Assembly: GCF_026262505.1 (NCBI RefSeq)
Contig: NC_067207.1
Location: 26,132,082 to 26,196,081 of the forward strand
DNA: 64,000 nt
Reading direction: 5' to 3'
DNA from: Trichomonas vaginalis G3
Taxonomy: Eukaryota; Parabasalia; Trichomonadida; Trichomonadidae
Part shown: piece after piece, positions 26,473-37,342 of the stretch
How positions within the stretch are numbered: position 1 is the stretch's first letter
Layout: every line of letters begins with the position of its first letter
Notes under the pieces: model-generated
What the model saw: the letters and a program-made list of their open reading frames with translations, nothing else
Database searches by the model: none
What the model was told of the DNA's origin: nothing
Translations under genes and position numbers: made by a program

Positions 26473-27417
26473 TTAAGAGGCATCGATCATTATTAAACAT
26501 GATAGATAGTAATACAGATTTGACCTTAACTCACATATATTCTTCATGGTATTGCAAAGTTTTTTCTTCGGGGATAAAAATCCATAAAAAGAAATAATAA
26601 TATAACCATTACCCATATTAGTCCCGGGTTTAGTTTCTGCCACTATATCGTATTCTGGGGAACTCCAAACACCTCCAATGTAGCCACTACCTCCACCACC
26701 ACCACCACAATAGCCACCACCATCATTATGAGTTAGTGTTGATGACCCTCCTGCGCCGCCATAATAACCGCTTCCACCTCCCCCAGAACCCCATGCTTGC
26801 GGATTAGACGATCCTTGGCCTCCAAGACCTAAATCTCCATTTGTTGCACCGCTTCCTGAATAAACCGTACCTCCTGATTCTTGATTGCCTCCTGTACCTC
26901 CCTGGCCATAGATATTAGTAGTACCATCGCTACCTGTCAAACCGCCAGCATCACCTCCTTTTGCTGAATAGCACCCACCACCGCCAGCACCTGCAACAAT
27001 TATTCTTTTCTCTTTAGAATTTAATCCTATTCTGATATCACTGCTACCACCACCACCAGATCCAATAGGATTGTTTGAATCATAACCGCCAGAACCGCCG
27101 CCGTTATATCCTCCCTTACTTGAACCTACTCCTTTCCCTCCAATAAAAAAGTAAGCTGTAGTAGATACATTATTTATGTAATACCCCGTACTAACACCTC
27201 CTTTTCCTCCAGTATTCGGTGTTGATTCGTAGTCTCCACCTCCAGCACCGAACACTTCAAATTTGTATTTTCCAGGCTGAAGTGTTGTTGTATATGGAGT
27301 ACAAGAAGTGCTAGAACTGCAAGGATATAATAATATATAAACAACAACAAGATCTGCAGTTGTGACATTTGTAACTTTTGGTTGTCCTGCATTAGTGTCA
27401 TATAATTGAAAATTCAT
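26473..27417 (-). CDS. Glycine-rich repeat protein (ALK/LTK-type glycine-rich family)
   Basis: 314 residues. N-terminal part has LYPCSSSTSCTPYTTTLQPG and YKFEVFGAGGGDY, followed by long GGGG-rich stretches interleaved with short strands (GYYINNVSTTAYFFIGGKG, RIGLNSKEKRIIVAGAGGG, CGGGGGGSGYIGGVW), the layout of the Gly_rich domain found in ALK receptors and large protist families. No signal peptide or membrane span is seen. A start codon ATG is present (27417). The C-terminus continues about 30 residues past the point where its neighbour stops. It is the host gene nearest the Mav1 right end. Confidence 0.7.
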   Translation of the reverse strand: MNFQLYDTNAGQPKVTNVTTADLVVVYILLYPCSSSTSCTPYTTTLQPGKYKFEVFGAGGGDYESTPNTGGKGGVSTGYYINNVSTTAYFFIGGKGVGSSKGGYNGGGSGGYDSNNPIGSGGGGSSDIRIGLNSKEKRIIVAGAGGGGCYSAKGGDAGGLTGSDGTTNIYGQGGTGGNQESGGTVYSGSGATNGDLGLGGQGSSNPQAWGSGGGGSGYYGGAGGSSTLTHNDGGGYCGGGGGGSGYIGGVWSSPEYDIVAETKPGTNMGNGYIIISFYGFLSPKKKLCNTMKNICELRSNLYYYLSCLIMIDAS

Positions 27418-27484
27418 CTAATGTTGTCAATATATTTATTTGCGCAGTTGATATCTAAGATTAAATCGGATTTTCAATATCTTT

Positions 27485-28351
27485 TCAATGATAAAAAGTG
27501 ACAATAATATAACCATTTCCTCGATTGATTCTAGGCTTTGTTTCAACAACAATATTGTATTCTGATGAACTCCAGACACCTCCGATGTAGCCACTACCCC
27601 CTCCTCCACCACCACAATAGCCAGAACCATGATTTTCTGTCGATGACCCTCCAGCGCCGCCATAATAACCGCTTCCACCTCCCCCAGAACCATATGCTTT
27701 TTGATTAGTCGATCCTAGGCCTCCAAGACCAAAATCTCCATTTGTAGCACACCTTCCTGAAAAAGCTATGCCTCCTGATTCTTGACTACCTCCAGTACCT
27801 CCATGTCCGGTTCTATAACTTGAACCATTGCTTCCTGTCAAACCGCCAGCATCACCTCCATTTGCTTCACAACATGCACCTCCACCAGCACCTGCAACAA
27901 TTATTCTTCTCTCTTTGGAATTCTCTTTAGAATTTAATCCAATTCTGATATAACTACTTCCTCCACCACTAGCACCTAATGTATTGTAGACCGTGTCAAA
28001 ACCGCTAGAACCGCCGCCGTTGTATCCCCCTGGAGGATTCACTTTTTGATTATTATATTTACTTGCATCTTCCCCTCTCCCTCCAATGAAAAAGTAAGCT
28101 GTTGTGAATACATTATTTATGTAATATCCAGTACTAACACCTCCTTTGCCTCCAGTATATGAAGAAGAATAGTCTCCACCTCCAGCACCAAATACTTCAA
28201 ATTTGTATTTTCCTGGTTGAAGGGTTGTGATATACGGAGTACATAAAAGATTGGAACTGCAAGGATAAGATAATCTATAGATAGCTTCATTTGCACTTGT
28301 GACGTTAGTAACTTTTGGTTGTGCTACACTAGGGTCGAATAATTGAAAATT
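27485..28351 (-). pseudogene. Glycine-rich paralogue lacking an ATG start
   Basis: Tandem paralogue of the previous gene with the same domain layout and the same order of Gly-rich blocks. The codon equivalent to the ATG is TTG (28352-28354), preceded directly by an in-frame TAA, and no later in-frame ATG occurs, so standard initiation is lost although about 288 codons remain open. It ends GNGYIIVTFYH. Either a young pseudogene or a non-ATG start. Confidence 0.55.
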
Positions 28352-28354
28352 CAA

Positions 28355-28662
28355 TTATATGTTGCATATTATTCATATGCACTTGCTTAAAATTGCATTT
28401 ATTTTTTCAATAATTCTTTCAATTTTCACATTGAATTTTATCATTTTTTTTATTTGAAATTGAATTCGGATCCAACTGTTATAGACAATTCAAAAATTGT
28501 GAAAGTGAATAAGTTTTCAATTTTCAAATTAATTTGTGATTCAAATGAATATTTTTCAGATCTTTTAAAAAAACACAAAATTCAGTTTTAAAATAAAATA
28601 AATCAAAAATAAAAATAAACACAAAAAATTATCATGAATAAAAAGTAAAATAATTAGTATCT
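28355..28662. other. Intergenic host DNA
   Basis: A/T-rich with repeated TTCAATTTTC-like words. No gene or repeat of note. Confidence 0.5.
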
Positions 28663-30732
28663 TTATGCAATCCCCATCTTCTTAATAGATGAATTGCTGA
28701 TGGATGGTTGTGGAGTGTTGTTCCTTCGACTTGATGAATTACGAGTTCGTGGTGTAACTAATTGTCTTCCTGTGTTACTCAAAATAACATTTTTAGGAGT
28801 GACAGGTCTCTTGAATCCTTGGATTGGTGGTGGTTTCACTGGTTTATTCTGATTTCCTTTATATGCAATAGAGACAGAAGCAGAATGTGAATGTGTTGGT
28901 GTCATTGGATTTTTAGTTCGTGCTTCTTCAATGATTTTATTCAAATCATCAATTAATAATGAAACTTGTGGATCTTTACAACTAACATCTGAATTAAAAC
29001 TATTCGATATGTTCATTGAATCTTCCCTGTAATCTTCGTTCTGTCCAAAATCATAATAATGATTAACACTGATCAAGAATTGTAAAATTCGTGCTTTAAC
29101 AAGTGGAACTTTTTCAGTCAAAAATTCTGTTTTAAAATGACACCAAACTTCTTCTTCGAACAAAATCCTTGGAATGAAAGAAACATATGACATAGACAAA
29201 TCAACATAGAATCGACGCATATCATATCTATTACTTTTACCAAACGTTGTCCATAAATATTTCAATAAATTCGCTGGTCGAATTTCTTCTGTGAAATCAC
29301 GCATAAATCTCGTGTAAAAATCAATTGCTGTCTTCGTAAGAGCTTGCGGATTAAGTTCAACAGCTTTCTGTATAACAGGTAAGAATGTCTTAATAACAAC
29401 AATTAAAATAGGAACTGCATATAGTTCTAATGCTTGCAAACAACGAGAAAAAAATCTCCATCTATTATAAAAATAATTTGCTAAATCTGCAATTAATCGT
29501 GCAGAACTCGCACCTCCGAAAACATGTAATTCCATAATCATAGGACTCAACGCAACAGTTTCTTTTACTTTAAGACTTTGAGATGTGAACTTTAAAGCAA
29601 AAAGTTTTAGAACGAGTTCTTTCATTCTTTGATTTTCTAATTTGTGATATAATAAATGAGCGTTATTTATAAATGATACTTGTACTTCTTCTGCATTTTC
29701 TGATCGGCCAAGGACTTCTAATATGTATTGTGTAGTTGTTTCAATGCCATTTAAGAGATAATCTTGTTGAAGGAAAATTGGAAGAAATCTAAGTTGCGAT
29801 TTCGGATCTGGTGAGTTTGCAACACTTCTTGCTGTAGAAAGTATCGAAGAAGCAAGTGTTTGGTATCGAGATCCCATGAATTCGTCTGCATGAGAAAGTA
29901 AATCTAACGCGATAACGAGATCTGTCTTTGCCCAGTTGAAGGCTTCAATAATCATTGAATATAAAGTAGGAAGAGTAATCTGTGATGGATATTGAGAGAT
30001 GTAACGAACAAATCCGTTTCTATAAGATTCATCCTTTTGAGAGAACTCAAAAAGCTTCTGTGGTATAATACTGTAGATCCATTCGTCACCAAAAACGGGA
30101 TGGAATAATTCTGCAACTTTTGATAAATATTCGTTAATAAATAAGGGATAATTAATAAATTGGTCGAAAGATTCTCTCTGTACATTAAATAACTCGGGAT
30201 CTATTATTAATAACATGGATAATGCGCAATGCTGATGATGTATAGTCATTTTCATCATACTAGTAATAATTGGCCAAATATGATTGGTGACTTCATCTTC
30301 TGTTAAGGCAGTTGATAACGCTTGTATGCACTGCATGTATTCAACTACAGGCTGTGACTGAATTCTTTTTAATAATGGTTCTAAAAATATAGGTTTATAA
30401 ATATCTGGATCAATTTTAAGTATTTCTAGAGTAGCTCGAGCAGCTGACTGCTCTAGTTTTGCCGATGGTGTTTCATAAAGGTGAGGAATGAATTTTATTG
30501 TTTCGATGCTTATCGATCCTTCTGAAACAAGACGAGGGACATTCGAAAGTGCCCAGCAAATTTGAAAATTAATAGATGAATTTAATAATTGTACTACTTT
30601 TTCCGCTAATGGGATATTGTTCTGAAGAGAAAAAGCCTTTGGATCAGATTTAATGATCCTAGAAGGTCTCTTTTCTGCTTGGTTACCAAGTAGTTTTGCT
30701 TCAGATTCAACAATATCCCATAATGATAGCAT
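28663..30732 (-). CDS. HEAT-like alpha-helical repeat protein
   Basis: 689 residues, intact. Residues about 30-560 are helical hairpins of the HEAT/ARM type (e.g. LNSSINFQICWALSNVPRLV, LEQSAARATLEILKIDPDIY, VWCHFKTEFLTEKVPLVKAR). The C-terminal about 120 residues are disordered, S/T/P/R-rich with SRRNNTPQPSISNSSIKKMG. HEAT proteins of this size are often phosphatase regulatory or transport scaffolds; the pattern reminded me of PP2A/PP4 regulatory subunits, but I do not assign it. No promoter initiator was recognised upstream. Confidence 0.7.
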   Translation of the reverse strand: MLSLWDIVESEAKLLGNQAEKRPSRIIKSDPKAFSLQNNIPLAEKVVQLLNSSINFQICWALSNVPRLVSEGSISIETIKFIPHLYETPSAKLEQSAARATLEILKIDPDIYKPIFLEPLLKRIQSQPVVEYMQCIQALSTALTEDEVTNHIWPIITSMMKMTIHHQHCALSMLLIIDPELFNVQRESFDQFINYPLFINEYLSKVAELFHPVFGDEWIYSIIPQKLFEFSQKDESYRNGFVRYISQYPSQITLPTLYSMIIEAFNWAKTDLVIALDLLSHADEFMGSRYQTLASSILSTARSVANSPDPKSQLRFLPIFLQQDYLLNGIETTTQYILEVLGRSENAEEVQVSFINNAHLLYHKLENQRMKELVLKLFALKFTSQSLKVKETVALSPMIMELHVFGGASSARLIADLANYFYNRWRFFSRCLQALELYAVPILIVVIKTFLPVIQKAVELNPQALTKTAIDFYTRFMRDFTEEIRPANLLKYLWTTFGKSNRYDMRRFYVDLSMSYVSFIPRILFEEEVWCHFKTEFLTEKVPLVKARILQFLISVNHYYDFGQNEDYREDSMNISNSFNSDVSCKDPQVSLLIDDLNKIIEEARTKNPMTPTHSHSASVSIAYKGNQNKPVKPPPIQGFKRPVTPKNVILSNTGRQLVTPRTRNSSSRRNNTPQPSISNSSIKKMGIA

Positions 30733-31172
30733 AAAAATAAAAAATTATTTATTTTTACGTGTCAAAAAATTTTTTATCGTTAACATCACAATTCAAAATC
30801 ATTCAAAAAGAAATCATCACTGCAAAATAGGTATAAATACTTTTATCAAAAATTCCGATCATAATGATAGAAATTCTTAAAAGGTCTCGGTAGCTTCTCC
30901 GAATACTTAAGTTCAATTCTTGGTGAAACTATGCGGAAATATGTAATATTTAATATACACCGAGCGCTATTGATTAATACATACAAAATATTGCGTAAAA
31001 AAATCAAATTTTCATATTTCCTATCTTAAAATCACTTAGTTCAAGATATTATAAACATTTAGGACGTGAATTATTTAATCCATAGTTATTTCTCGTATAA
31101 TTTTCAAGAAAATAAAATTTATAAAAATAAAAATATATTATTTATGAAAGAACTCAAATAATTATCAAGTAT
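30733..31172. other. Intergenic host DNA
   Basis: Between the start of the HEAT-like gene and the end of RPN12. A/T-rich; no ORF, tRNA or repeat recognised. Confidence 0.5.
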
Positions 31173-31952
31173 TTATGCAAATGAAGAGATCTGGATTGCT
31201 AAATCTACAAATCTCTCAACAGATTTTTCTGTAAGTTTTGCTTTTTGTTCTGAATTAGCTTTGAACAGCGCATAACCATTCGCATCGAAAGTCCATCCAC
31301 GTTTAGTTGCAAATGCTTGAGCATCTTCTATTGTATTGAAATGTAATAATTTTTTAATTTCATTTATATGTAATTTCTCATATGATTTCTCTATTGAATC
31401 CGCATGATTATTTCTAGTGTTATTTAATAGGTCTGAAGCGAATTGTGTAAAGAGATCTGATGGAGGAGCTGCAATAATTGGGAATAAACGAGTGAATGAG
31501 TTATCTGCGAGTAAGCGATAAACTTCTGTAACATATGATAAGTATTTGTTGTTTCCTATTAAATCTTTCGCGTGTTGATATTCAATTTGAAATTCGGAGA
31601 TGTCATTTGTAGCAAGTAAATGAATGAGATTGATAGAGACAAGCAGTGGCATTCTCTCTGAAAGTAGTAAGTCTGGAGAACTAAAGTAGGAGCATCTTAA
31701 TTGAGTCATTATTCTTGAAAAATCAGATATAGCCCTGGTTTTGATGCATACAATTGCATCATATTCTAAAAGTGTTCTGAAGTTTATCCTTTCAGTCTTA
31801 TCGAGAGTAGATTCTTGGTTGGTCAAATAAGGTGCGTCAATTAAGGAATTTTTAAGGTCAGCAATAAGGCTGGCTGCTCTCTTAACATCAAAAGATCCTT
31901 CTGTTTCCATTAGGGATTTCAGAACTTCGAATTTTTGATGAAAAACATCCAT
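31173..31952 (-). CDS. RPN12: 26S proteasome lid subunit Rpn12 (PSMD8)
   Basis: 259 residues, near the usual length of about 260-270. The C-terminal PCI-type segment is diagnostic: SIEKSYEKLHINEIKKLLHF, NTIEDAQAFATKRGW and NGYALF line up with the human pattern 'HAYEKL...ILFFNT....YAKKRGW......Y.F'. The N-terminal part is helical as in the family. Rpn12 is incorporated late in lid assembly and helps join lid and base. The gene is divergent from a small gene at 31981 with only 28 bases between ATGs. Confidence 0.85.
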   Translation of the reverse strand: MDVFHQKFEVLKSLMETEGSFDVKRAASLIADLKNSLIDAPYLTNQESTLDKTERINFRTLLEYDAIVCIKTRAISDFSRIMTQLRCSYFSSPDLLLSERMPLLVSINLIHLLATNDISEFQIEYQHAKDLIGNNKYLSYVTEVYRLLADNSFTRLFPIIAAPPSDLFTQFASDLLNNTRNNHADSIEKSYEKLHINEIKKLLHFNTIEDAQAFATKRGWTFDANGYALFKANSEQKAKLTEKSVERFVDLAIQISSFA

Positions 31953-31980
31953 TTTTTGTAGAGATTGTCACTTTTTATCG
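31953..31980. promoter_or_regulatory. Compact divergent promoter with TCACT initiator
   Basis: TCACTTTTTATCG precedes ATG at 31981; TCACT (31968-31972) matches the trichomonad Inr consensus, giving a 5' leader of about 11 bases. No clear Inr on the RPN12 side. Confidence 0.6.
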
Positions 31981-32277
31981 ATGAGCTCCAAGAAAGTCAT
32001 TGTCAATGAGGAGGTCATCGGAGATTCTGATAGTGAAGTAATTATGGTATCAAGCCAAAGCCCAGTTCCTATTGTTAAAGTGAAAGAAGAGCAAGAAACA
32101 AAATCATCAAACGAATTTGAAGACTATGAAAAGGCACTGGGTTTATTTTCAAGTCCTATACTACTTAATGAAACAAAAGATATTAATATCAAAGAATGTC
32201 TGGGTAATTATTTATCAAAACAACTTACAAAAAGCAAGAGACCGCCAACTCCTAGATCCAAAGCTAAGAGGAAGTGA
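31981..32277 (+). CDS. 98-residue acidic/basic small protein, possible SUMO partner
   Basis: MSSKKVIVNEEVIGDSDSEV starts an acidic region with a hydrophobic core VIMVSS next to DSDSE (SUMO-interaction-like), then PIVKVKEEQE, which contains VKEE (psi-K-x-E consensus). A middle with DYEKALGLFSSPILL and a basic end RPPTPRSKAKRK (nuclear signal-like) follow. The initiator upstream supports that the gene is real. Family unknown; the SUMO link is motif-level only. Confidence 0.6.
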   Translation: MSSKKVIVNEEVIGDSDSEVIMVSSQSPVPIVKVKEEQETKSSNEFEDYEKALGLFSSPILLNETKDINIKECLGNYLSKQLTKSKRPPTPRSKAKRK

Positions 32278-32504
32278 GCTATAAATAAGATTCACATAGA
32301 CTATGAATATTTTCAAAATTAATCTTCAATTTTCTGTCTATTCCTCTATATTGACAAAATAAGTATCGAAAACATCTTCCCAAAAAAGAAGAGGAAAACT
32401 AATATATTCCCTTATCATCTATGTCTTAAAAAAAAAATCAAGCCCTTATTTAGAGTTTATTGGGACATAGATGTTATATTAGTGAGAACTTGTCAAGATT
32501 GTTG
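32278..32504. other. Intergenic host DNA left of the fold-back element
   Basis: No gene recognised; a run of A at about 32431. Confidence 0.5.
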
Positions 32505-33747
32505 TAAACAGAAATTCATCAAAAGTGACACCTCAGAAAAGCTAAAATATTGAATTTTTGGAACTTTTGATAGAGCACGTTTTTAAATATTAATTAAAGT
32601 AAATGTATATTTTGTAAAGATTCTTTTTAATAAAAAATAAAATTTTGAAGAAGAACACAAAATCTTCTGAAAAATAATATCACATAAACTCATATTATTT
32701 TCTAATATATAACTATTTTATATAAAAATCAAATTCAATGATCTTAAAAGCGAATGATAAACCTCAAAATTTACGAATATAATGAGTGGGAATATAATGC
32801 TTATCTATCATAAAACCATATGAAATATCAATTTTTGCTTTACGCCTAATTTTTGACGACAATTAGCAAAAAATGTTAAATGTTAACACTCAGTCCATTT
32901 GAATATGAAAAATAAAATTGACTTTGATTAAATGTTTTTATTTATCATGCAATTCTTCTTGCGACCAAAGATTTGAATAAAAGTTCAAAAAATAAGATAG
33001 CTTAAAAAATAATATACGGTAGTGTTTACTAATAGATGAATAGTATATAAATTCTATTAAAATGGATTTGATCCAAAAAAAATATATAAAATTTGATCAT
33101 AAATAAAATCGTTTTAAATTACTTCTTCATTTAAATTATAACAATTATTTTTGGTTTTATATTTTTTGGATCAAATCCATTTTAATAGAATTTATATACT
33201 ATTCATCTATTAGTAAACACTACCGTATATTATTTTTTAAGCTATCTTATTTTTTGAACTTTTATTCAAATCTTTGGTCGCAAGAAGAATTGCATGATAA
33301 ATAAAAACATTTAATCAAAGTCAATTTTATTTTCATATTCAAATGGACTGAGTGTTAACATTTAACATTTTTTGCTAATTGTCGTCAAAAATTAGGCGTA
33401 AAGCAAAAATTGATATTTCATATGGTTTTATGATAGATAAGCATTATATTCCCACTCATTATATTCGTAAATTTTGAGGTTTATCATTCGCTTTTAAGAT
33501 CATTGAATTTGATTTTTATATAAAATAGTTATATATTAGAAAATAATATGAGTTTATGTGATATTATTTTTCAGAAGATTTCATTCTATATGCCTATGAA
33601 AAGTACTCTCAAAACTAACTTTTTCCTAATTATAATTAAATCTAGAATATTGTATTATGCTTAGTATTATTTCATTTTTCTCATTCAATTTAGAATTTAC
33701 AAATGTCAAAAAATTGAGAGCTGTCACTTTTGATGAATTTCTGTTTA
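32505..33747. mobile_element. 1.2 kb fold-back (palindromic) element
   Basis: Arms 32660-33090 and 33155-33581 are nearly perfect inverted copies (about 430 bp) around a spacer of about 64 bp. Outside them, 26-bp inverted ends (32505-32530 and 33722-33747) read TGTCACTTTTGATGAATTTC and onwards when read outward, i.e. an initiator followed by ATG. No coding capacity inside. A non-autonomous DNA transposon or an inverted duplication; no target duplication was identified. Confidence 0.7.
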
Positions 33748-33965
33748 TTACAAGATTAAGGCTGATACCTTGTTCATAGATAATGAATTTTTCTGAGAAC
33801 ATTTATTGTCAATTGCTTAGCAAAACTCATGCAATGAGTTAAATTTTTCTTCATTTTCAGTTATTTATATAGTATTTATACTTCGTTATTTGCAGTATTT
33901 TACTAATAATCCTGAGAAAAAAATTTACAGTCATTTGAAATGATATGACAAATGTAAACTATTGA

Positions 33966-34988
33966 AAATATTATTTGTATGAAGAGGAAAAAGAAAATCA
34001 TAGAAAAAGAGCAAGAGAAAAAGATTTTCACTTCTCAGGACCTTCAAAAGACCTTTGGATAAGATTTTATCGTGCTGCATCAATTGACAAATTTGTTAAC
34101 ACAAGTCAAAAAGTTACTGAAAACGAACATGTCTTTGTTGAATGCGTTCTTTTTGAAAACTTTGATGAATCAGGTATTATTCGAATAAATAATCCATATT
34201 ATGACACAAAAGTTCTTGTTTCAACTTCTTCATTTTTTAATGCCTCTTCTAGATGTGACGGAGGGTGTATATATCTTTCAAAATCAGGATCATTCGTTCA
34301 ATACAAAATATGTAGTTATGGATGTAAGTTACCATATTTAGAATTTTTCTCAGGAGCTCATTCATATATTGAAGTGACAAATGATGAAAACCACGTGAAT
34401 TATGTTATTGAATCATCATTTACTCAAAGTACAGGGCGAAATACTATAATGTATCATAAATATGGATCTCAGATTTTTTCATCGATAAATATCACTAATT
34501 CAAAATCACAAGGAAATGCAGCTTTTGAAAGTTTAAGACCATATTCCCTTTCAACAACTGATTTTAGTAATTTCTATAATATTACATCAGAGAGACGATG
34601 TTGTTTTTTACACGAATATAATACGCATCAATTCGAATTTAGCAATGTTATTAATAACACAGTTTTTCAAAATTATGATCAGATTTTCTGTCCTTTGTCT
34701 GGTGCTGAATTGACTATAGAACAATGCTTCTTCAAAGCAAACAAAGCTTCTTATTTATATAGTTTTAGAGTAACAACTACTTATGTTTTTAGATGTCATA
34801 TTGAATCAGATAATAAATTTACAGATCAAATAAATATTAGATATCCAAAGGAAATGACAGAAATAATTCTTTCTAAATTGCATTCTTCGTTTTTATGCGA
34901 AGTTATAAGCAGAAATAAAAAAGATTCAATTATTTTCCCGAATATTTGTATTTCAGGATCCATTCCAGTGTTTTTGAGTAATCGTTGA
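33966..34988 (+). pseudogene. Trichomonad repeat protein (beta-helix-like), no ATG start
   Basis: About 340 open codons with many S/F/N/Y strands and repeats typical of a right-handed beta-helix (e.g. YHKYGSQIFSSINITNSKSQ; LTIEQCFFKANKASYLYSF; CDGGCIYLSKSGSFVQYKIC). No in-frame ATG exists before residue about 160; the only nearby ATG (33979) is in another frame. The neighbour 35867-36847 is about half identical and also lacks an ATG. Probably a member of a multigene family decayed at its 5' end, or a gene whose first exon lies elsewhere. Confidence 0.5.
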
Positions 34989-35866
34989 TCTACTAGTTAT
35001 TAAATAGTTGCATTTTAATCATCCATTTTTGCGTCTATAGGATTGATCATAAAATTCCTTTATTCGTTTGGGGTTTATAAATAAGTATGTCTTGTGAAAA
35101 CTGGTAATCTTAGCATCTGACATCACATAAAACATTGATCCACTCATTGATTTTGATATATTTATGTGATGAAGCTTGCATGAAAGATTCTTGAAGTTTT
35201 AGATCTTAGTGTTGAGTGTGTGATTCGATCATCAACTGGAATTATCTCAGATGAAGCCTTATCATTCAATAGCTATCATATTTTCCTATCTTAGTACAAA
35301 GCATTGAATTATTTGCATTCAATGAGTGCAAATCAAATCAATTCCCTTTTATAGTTTAGAACCAATCTTAATGATTGATAAGTTTACCAATGAAAAAATT
35401 ATGCATAATTCAAACGATTATTATCTGTATAATTAAATACATTCCATTCTTTTCCATAACTCAACCAGTGAAAATTGGAACCATTACACAAAATAAGCTG
35501 CTAAAAATCGACTCAATAATCATATGTCATTAACCAGATCCAAATAACTATATTTTGGATTATACGATCGAAGTTCTGCAAGTTTGACAGTTAAAAAATT
35601 ATGCTCAAACTACTTTGTTAGCATTACATATTGAATAAAGAGAATTTATTAATACTTTTGGATAGGTTAAATTTTTCCCAAATTCACTGCCGACGGTTTG
35701 TCTTCTTATATATTCAAAAATTGTAATAAAATAATTTTTGGAAGAAATATTCTAAAGTTCATTTCTATATTCAATCAACTATTTAATTCAATATTTTTCT
35801 ATTGTCCAAATCTGAAATTTTATGATTTGCAAACCATTGAAAACCATTTTTATTTGAAAAGTGTAA
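34989..35866. repeat. Spacer that is partly duplicated downstream of the second paralogue
   Basis: Segments such as CATCACATAAAACAT (about 35120) and AAAGATTCTTGAAGTTTT (about 35185) recur after the second paralogue (about 36995-37110), showing that gene plus 3' flank were duplicated in tandem. No gene recognised. Confidence 0.55.
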
Positions 35867-36847
35867 TTAAAACTCAGATATAAAGAAAGAACAAAAGAAT
35901 TACATTTCTCGAGACCTTCTTATGATGTCTGGAATAGATTTTATGATTCATCAACAATTGACACATTTGTTTACTCAAGTCAAAAAGTCATACAAAATGA
36001 TCATGTCTTTGTTGATAACGTTTGCTTCCGAAACTTTACTGAATCAGGTGTTATTCGGATCTCTTCAACTAATGATACAAAGGTTCTTGTTTCAACTTCT
36101 TCTTTTTTTAAATACTCTTCTACAATTCATGGAGGATCTATATATTTTTTATCTTCAGGCTCTTGCGTTCAACATAAAGTCTACAGTTATGAATCCAATA
36201 CAAATCAATATGGATCTCATTCATATATTCAAGTGACAAATGAAGAAAGTTATAAAAATTTTGTTATTGAGTCGTCATTTTCTCAAAATAATGGATTGCA
36301 GTCAGTTTTATGGCATAAATATGGATCTCTTCAATTTTCATCATTAAATATCTCACATTCACAGCTAAATATAAATGCGGCATTTTGTAGTTATGAACCA
36401 TTTTCTCTCTCCATAACTAATTTTAGTAATTTTAATAATATTTCATCAAATAGACAATGTTGCTTTTTTCATCAGATAAATACACAAAATTTCTCTTACT
36501 GTAATGTTGTGGATAATAAGGTTACAGAAACTGGTGGTGGAATTTTTAGTAATATTGGAGCTACGCTTACATTAAATGAATGCTTCTTCAAGAGAAACGA
36601 TGCTACTAAATTATTTTATATTGGTAGAGCTAATGTAAATGATTGCCATTTTGAGACAGATAATACATTTCCAACAAATGAATATATTCAAAATTCAAAG
36701 AACATGGAAGAAATAATTCTTTCTAATTTATACTCCTCATTTTTATGCAGAATTCTTAGCAAAAATAGAAAAGAATCTGTTTTCATTCCAAATACATCTA
36801 TTTCGAATTTAGTTTCTAGGAAAATTTTTATCCGCCTTAATAAATAA
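35867..36847 (+). pseudogene. Second beta-helix-like paralogue, no ATG start
   Basis: Open in one frame from a stop at 35864 to 36847 (about 326 codons). It aligns along its length with the previous paralogue (SYDVWNRFYDSSTIDTFVYS; SSFFKYSSTIHGGSIYF; LWHKYGSLQFSSLNIS; LTLNECFFKRNDATKLFYI). No ATG precedes the homologous region. Two tandem copies sharing the same missing start argue for an unusual start or for loss before duplication. Confidence 0.5.
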
Positions 36848-37342
36848 TAATTTCGTCAAATTTGCAAGAAATATATGAATCTTTTTAATAAGCTTAAAAA
36901 TACAAAGTATAAAATCATATGTATTTTTAATGAGCTTCTTTACTTATAATTCGTTGTAAAGATCGTAAACTTTGGAGCGACTAGGGAAGAATGCATAGGC
37001 CATCACATAAAACATCCAGCCATCCAATGATTTTGATTGACTTGTCGGTGTGAATAGACATTGATGAAAGCCAAAACTTGTTGGAAAGATTCTTGAAGTT
37101 TTGAATCTTAGATGAAATTTGGACTAAAGTCAGATGTGCGTAATTATACCCTTAAAAGCGCTCATTAATAATTTTTAAATATTTGACTTGCATCCGTTCC
37201 ATTTTGGCATTCAATCAGAATAAATACGCTTGTTTAAAATTGAAATCTTGAATCATTTTGTACATTTATAAGTTATTTTAATATAAAATACAAATAGTTT
37301 TAATTACAAAATTTAATAAACAATATTATGACAAAAATAAAA
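36848..37342. other. Intergenic host DNA with duplicated 3' flank
   Basis: Contains the second copy of the duplicated flank (see 34989-35866) and A/T-rich sequence up to the end of the large gene. No RNA gene seen. Confidence 0.5.

Noticed and set aside
35922-36236. 104-codon ORF with ATG overlapping the second beta-helix-like gene
   Set aside because: Different frame from the homologous reading; it has an ATG but no similarity to the paralogue.
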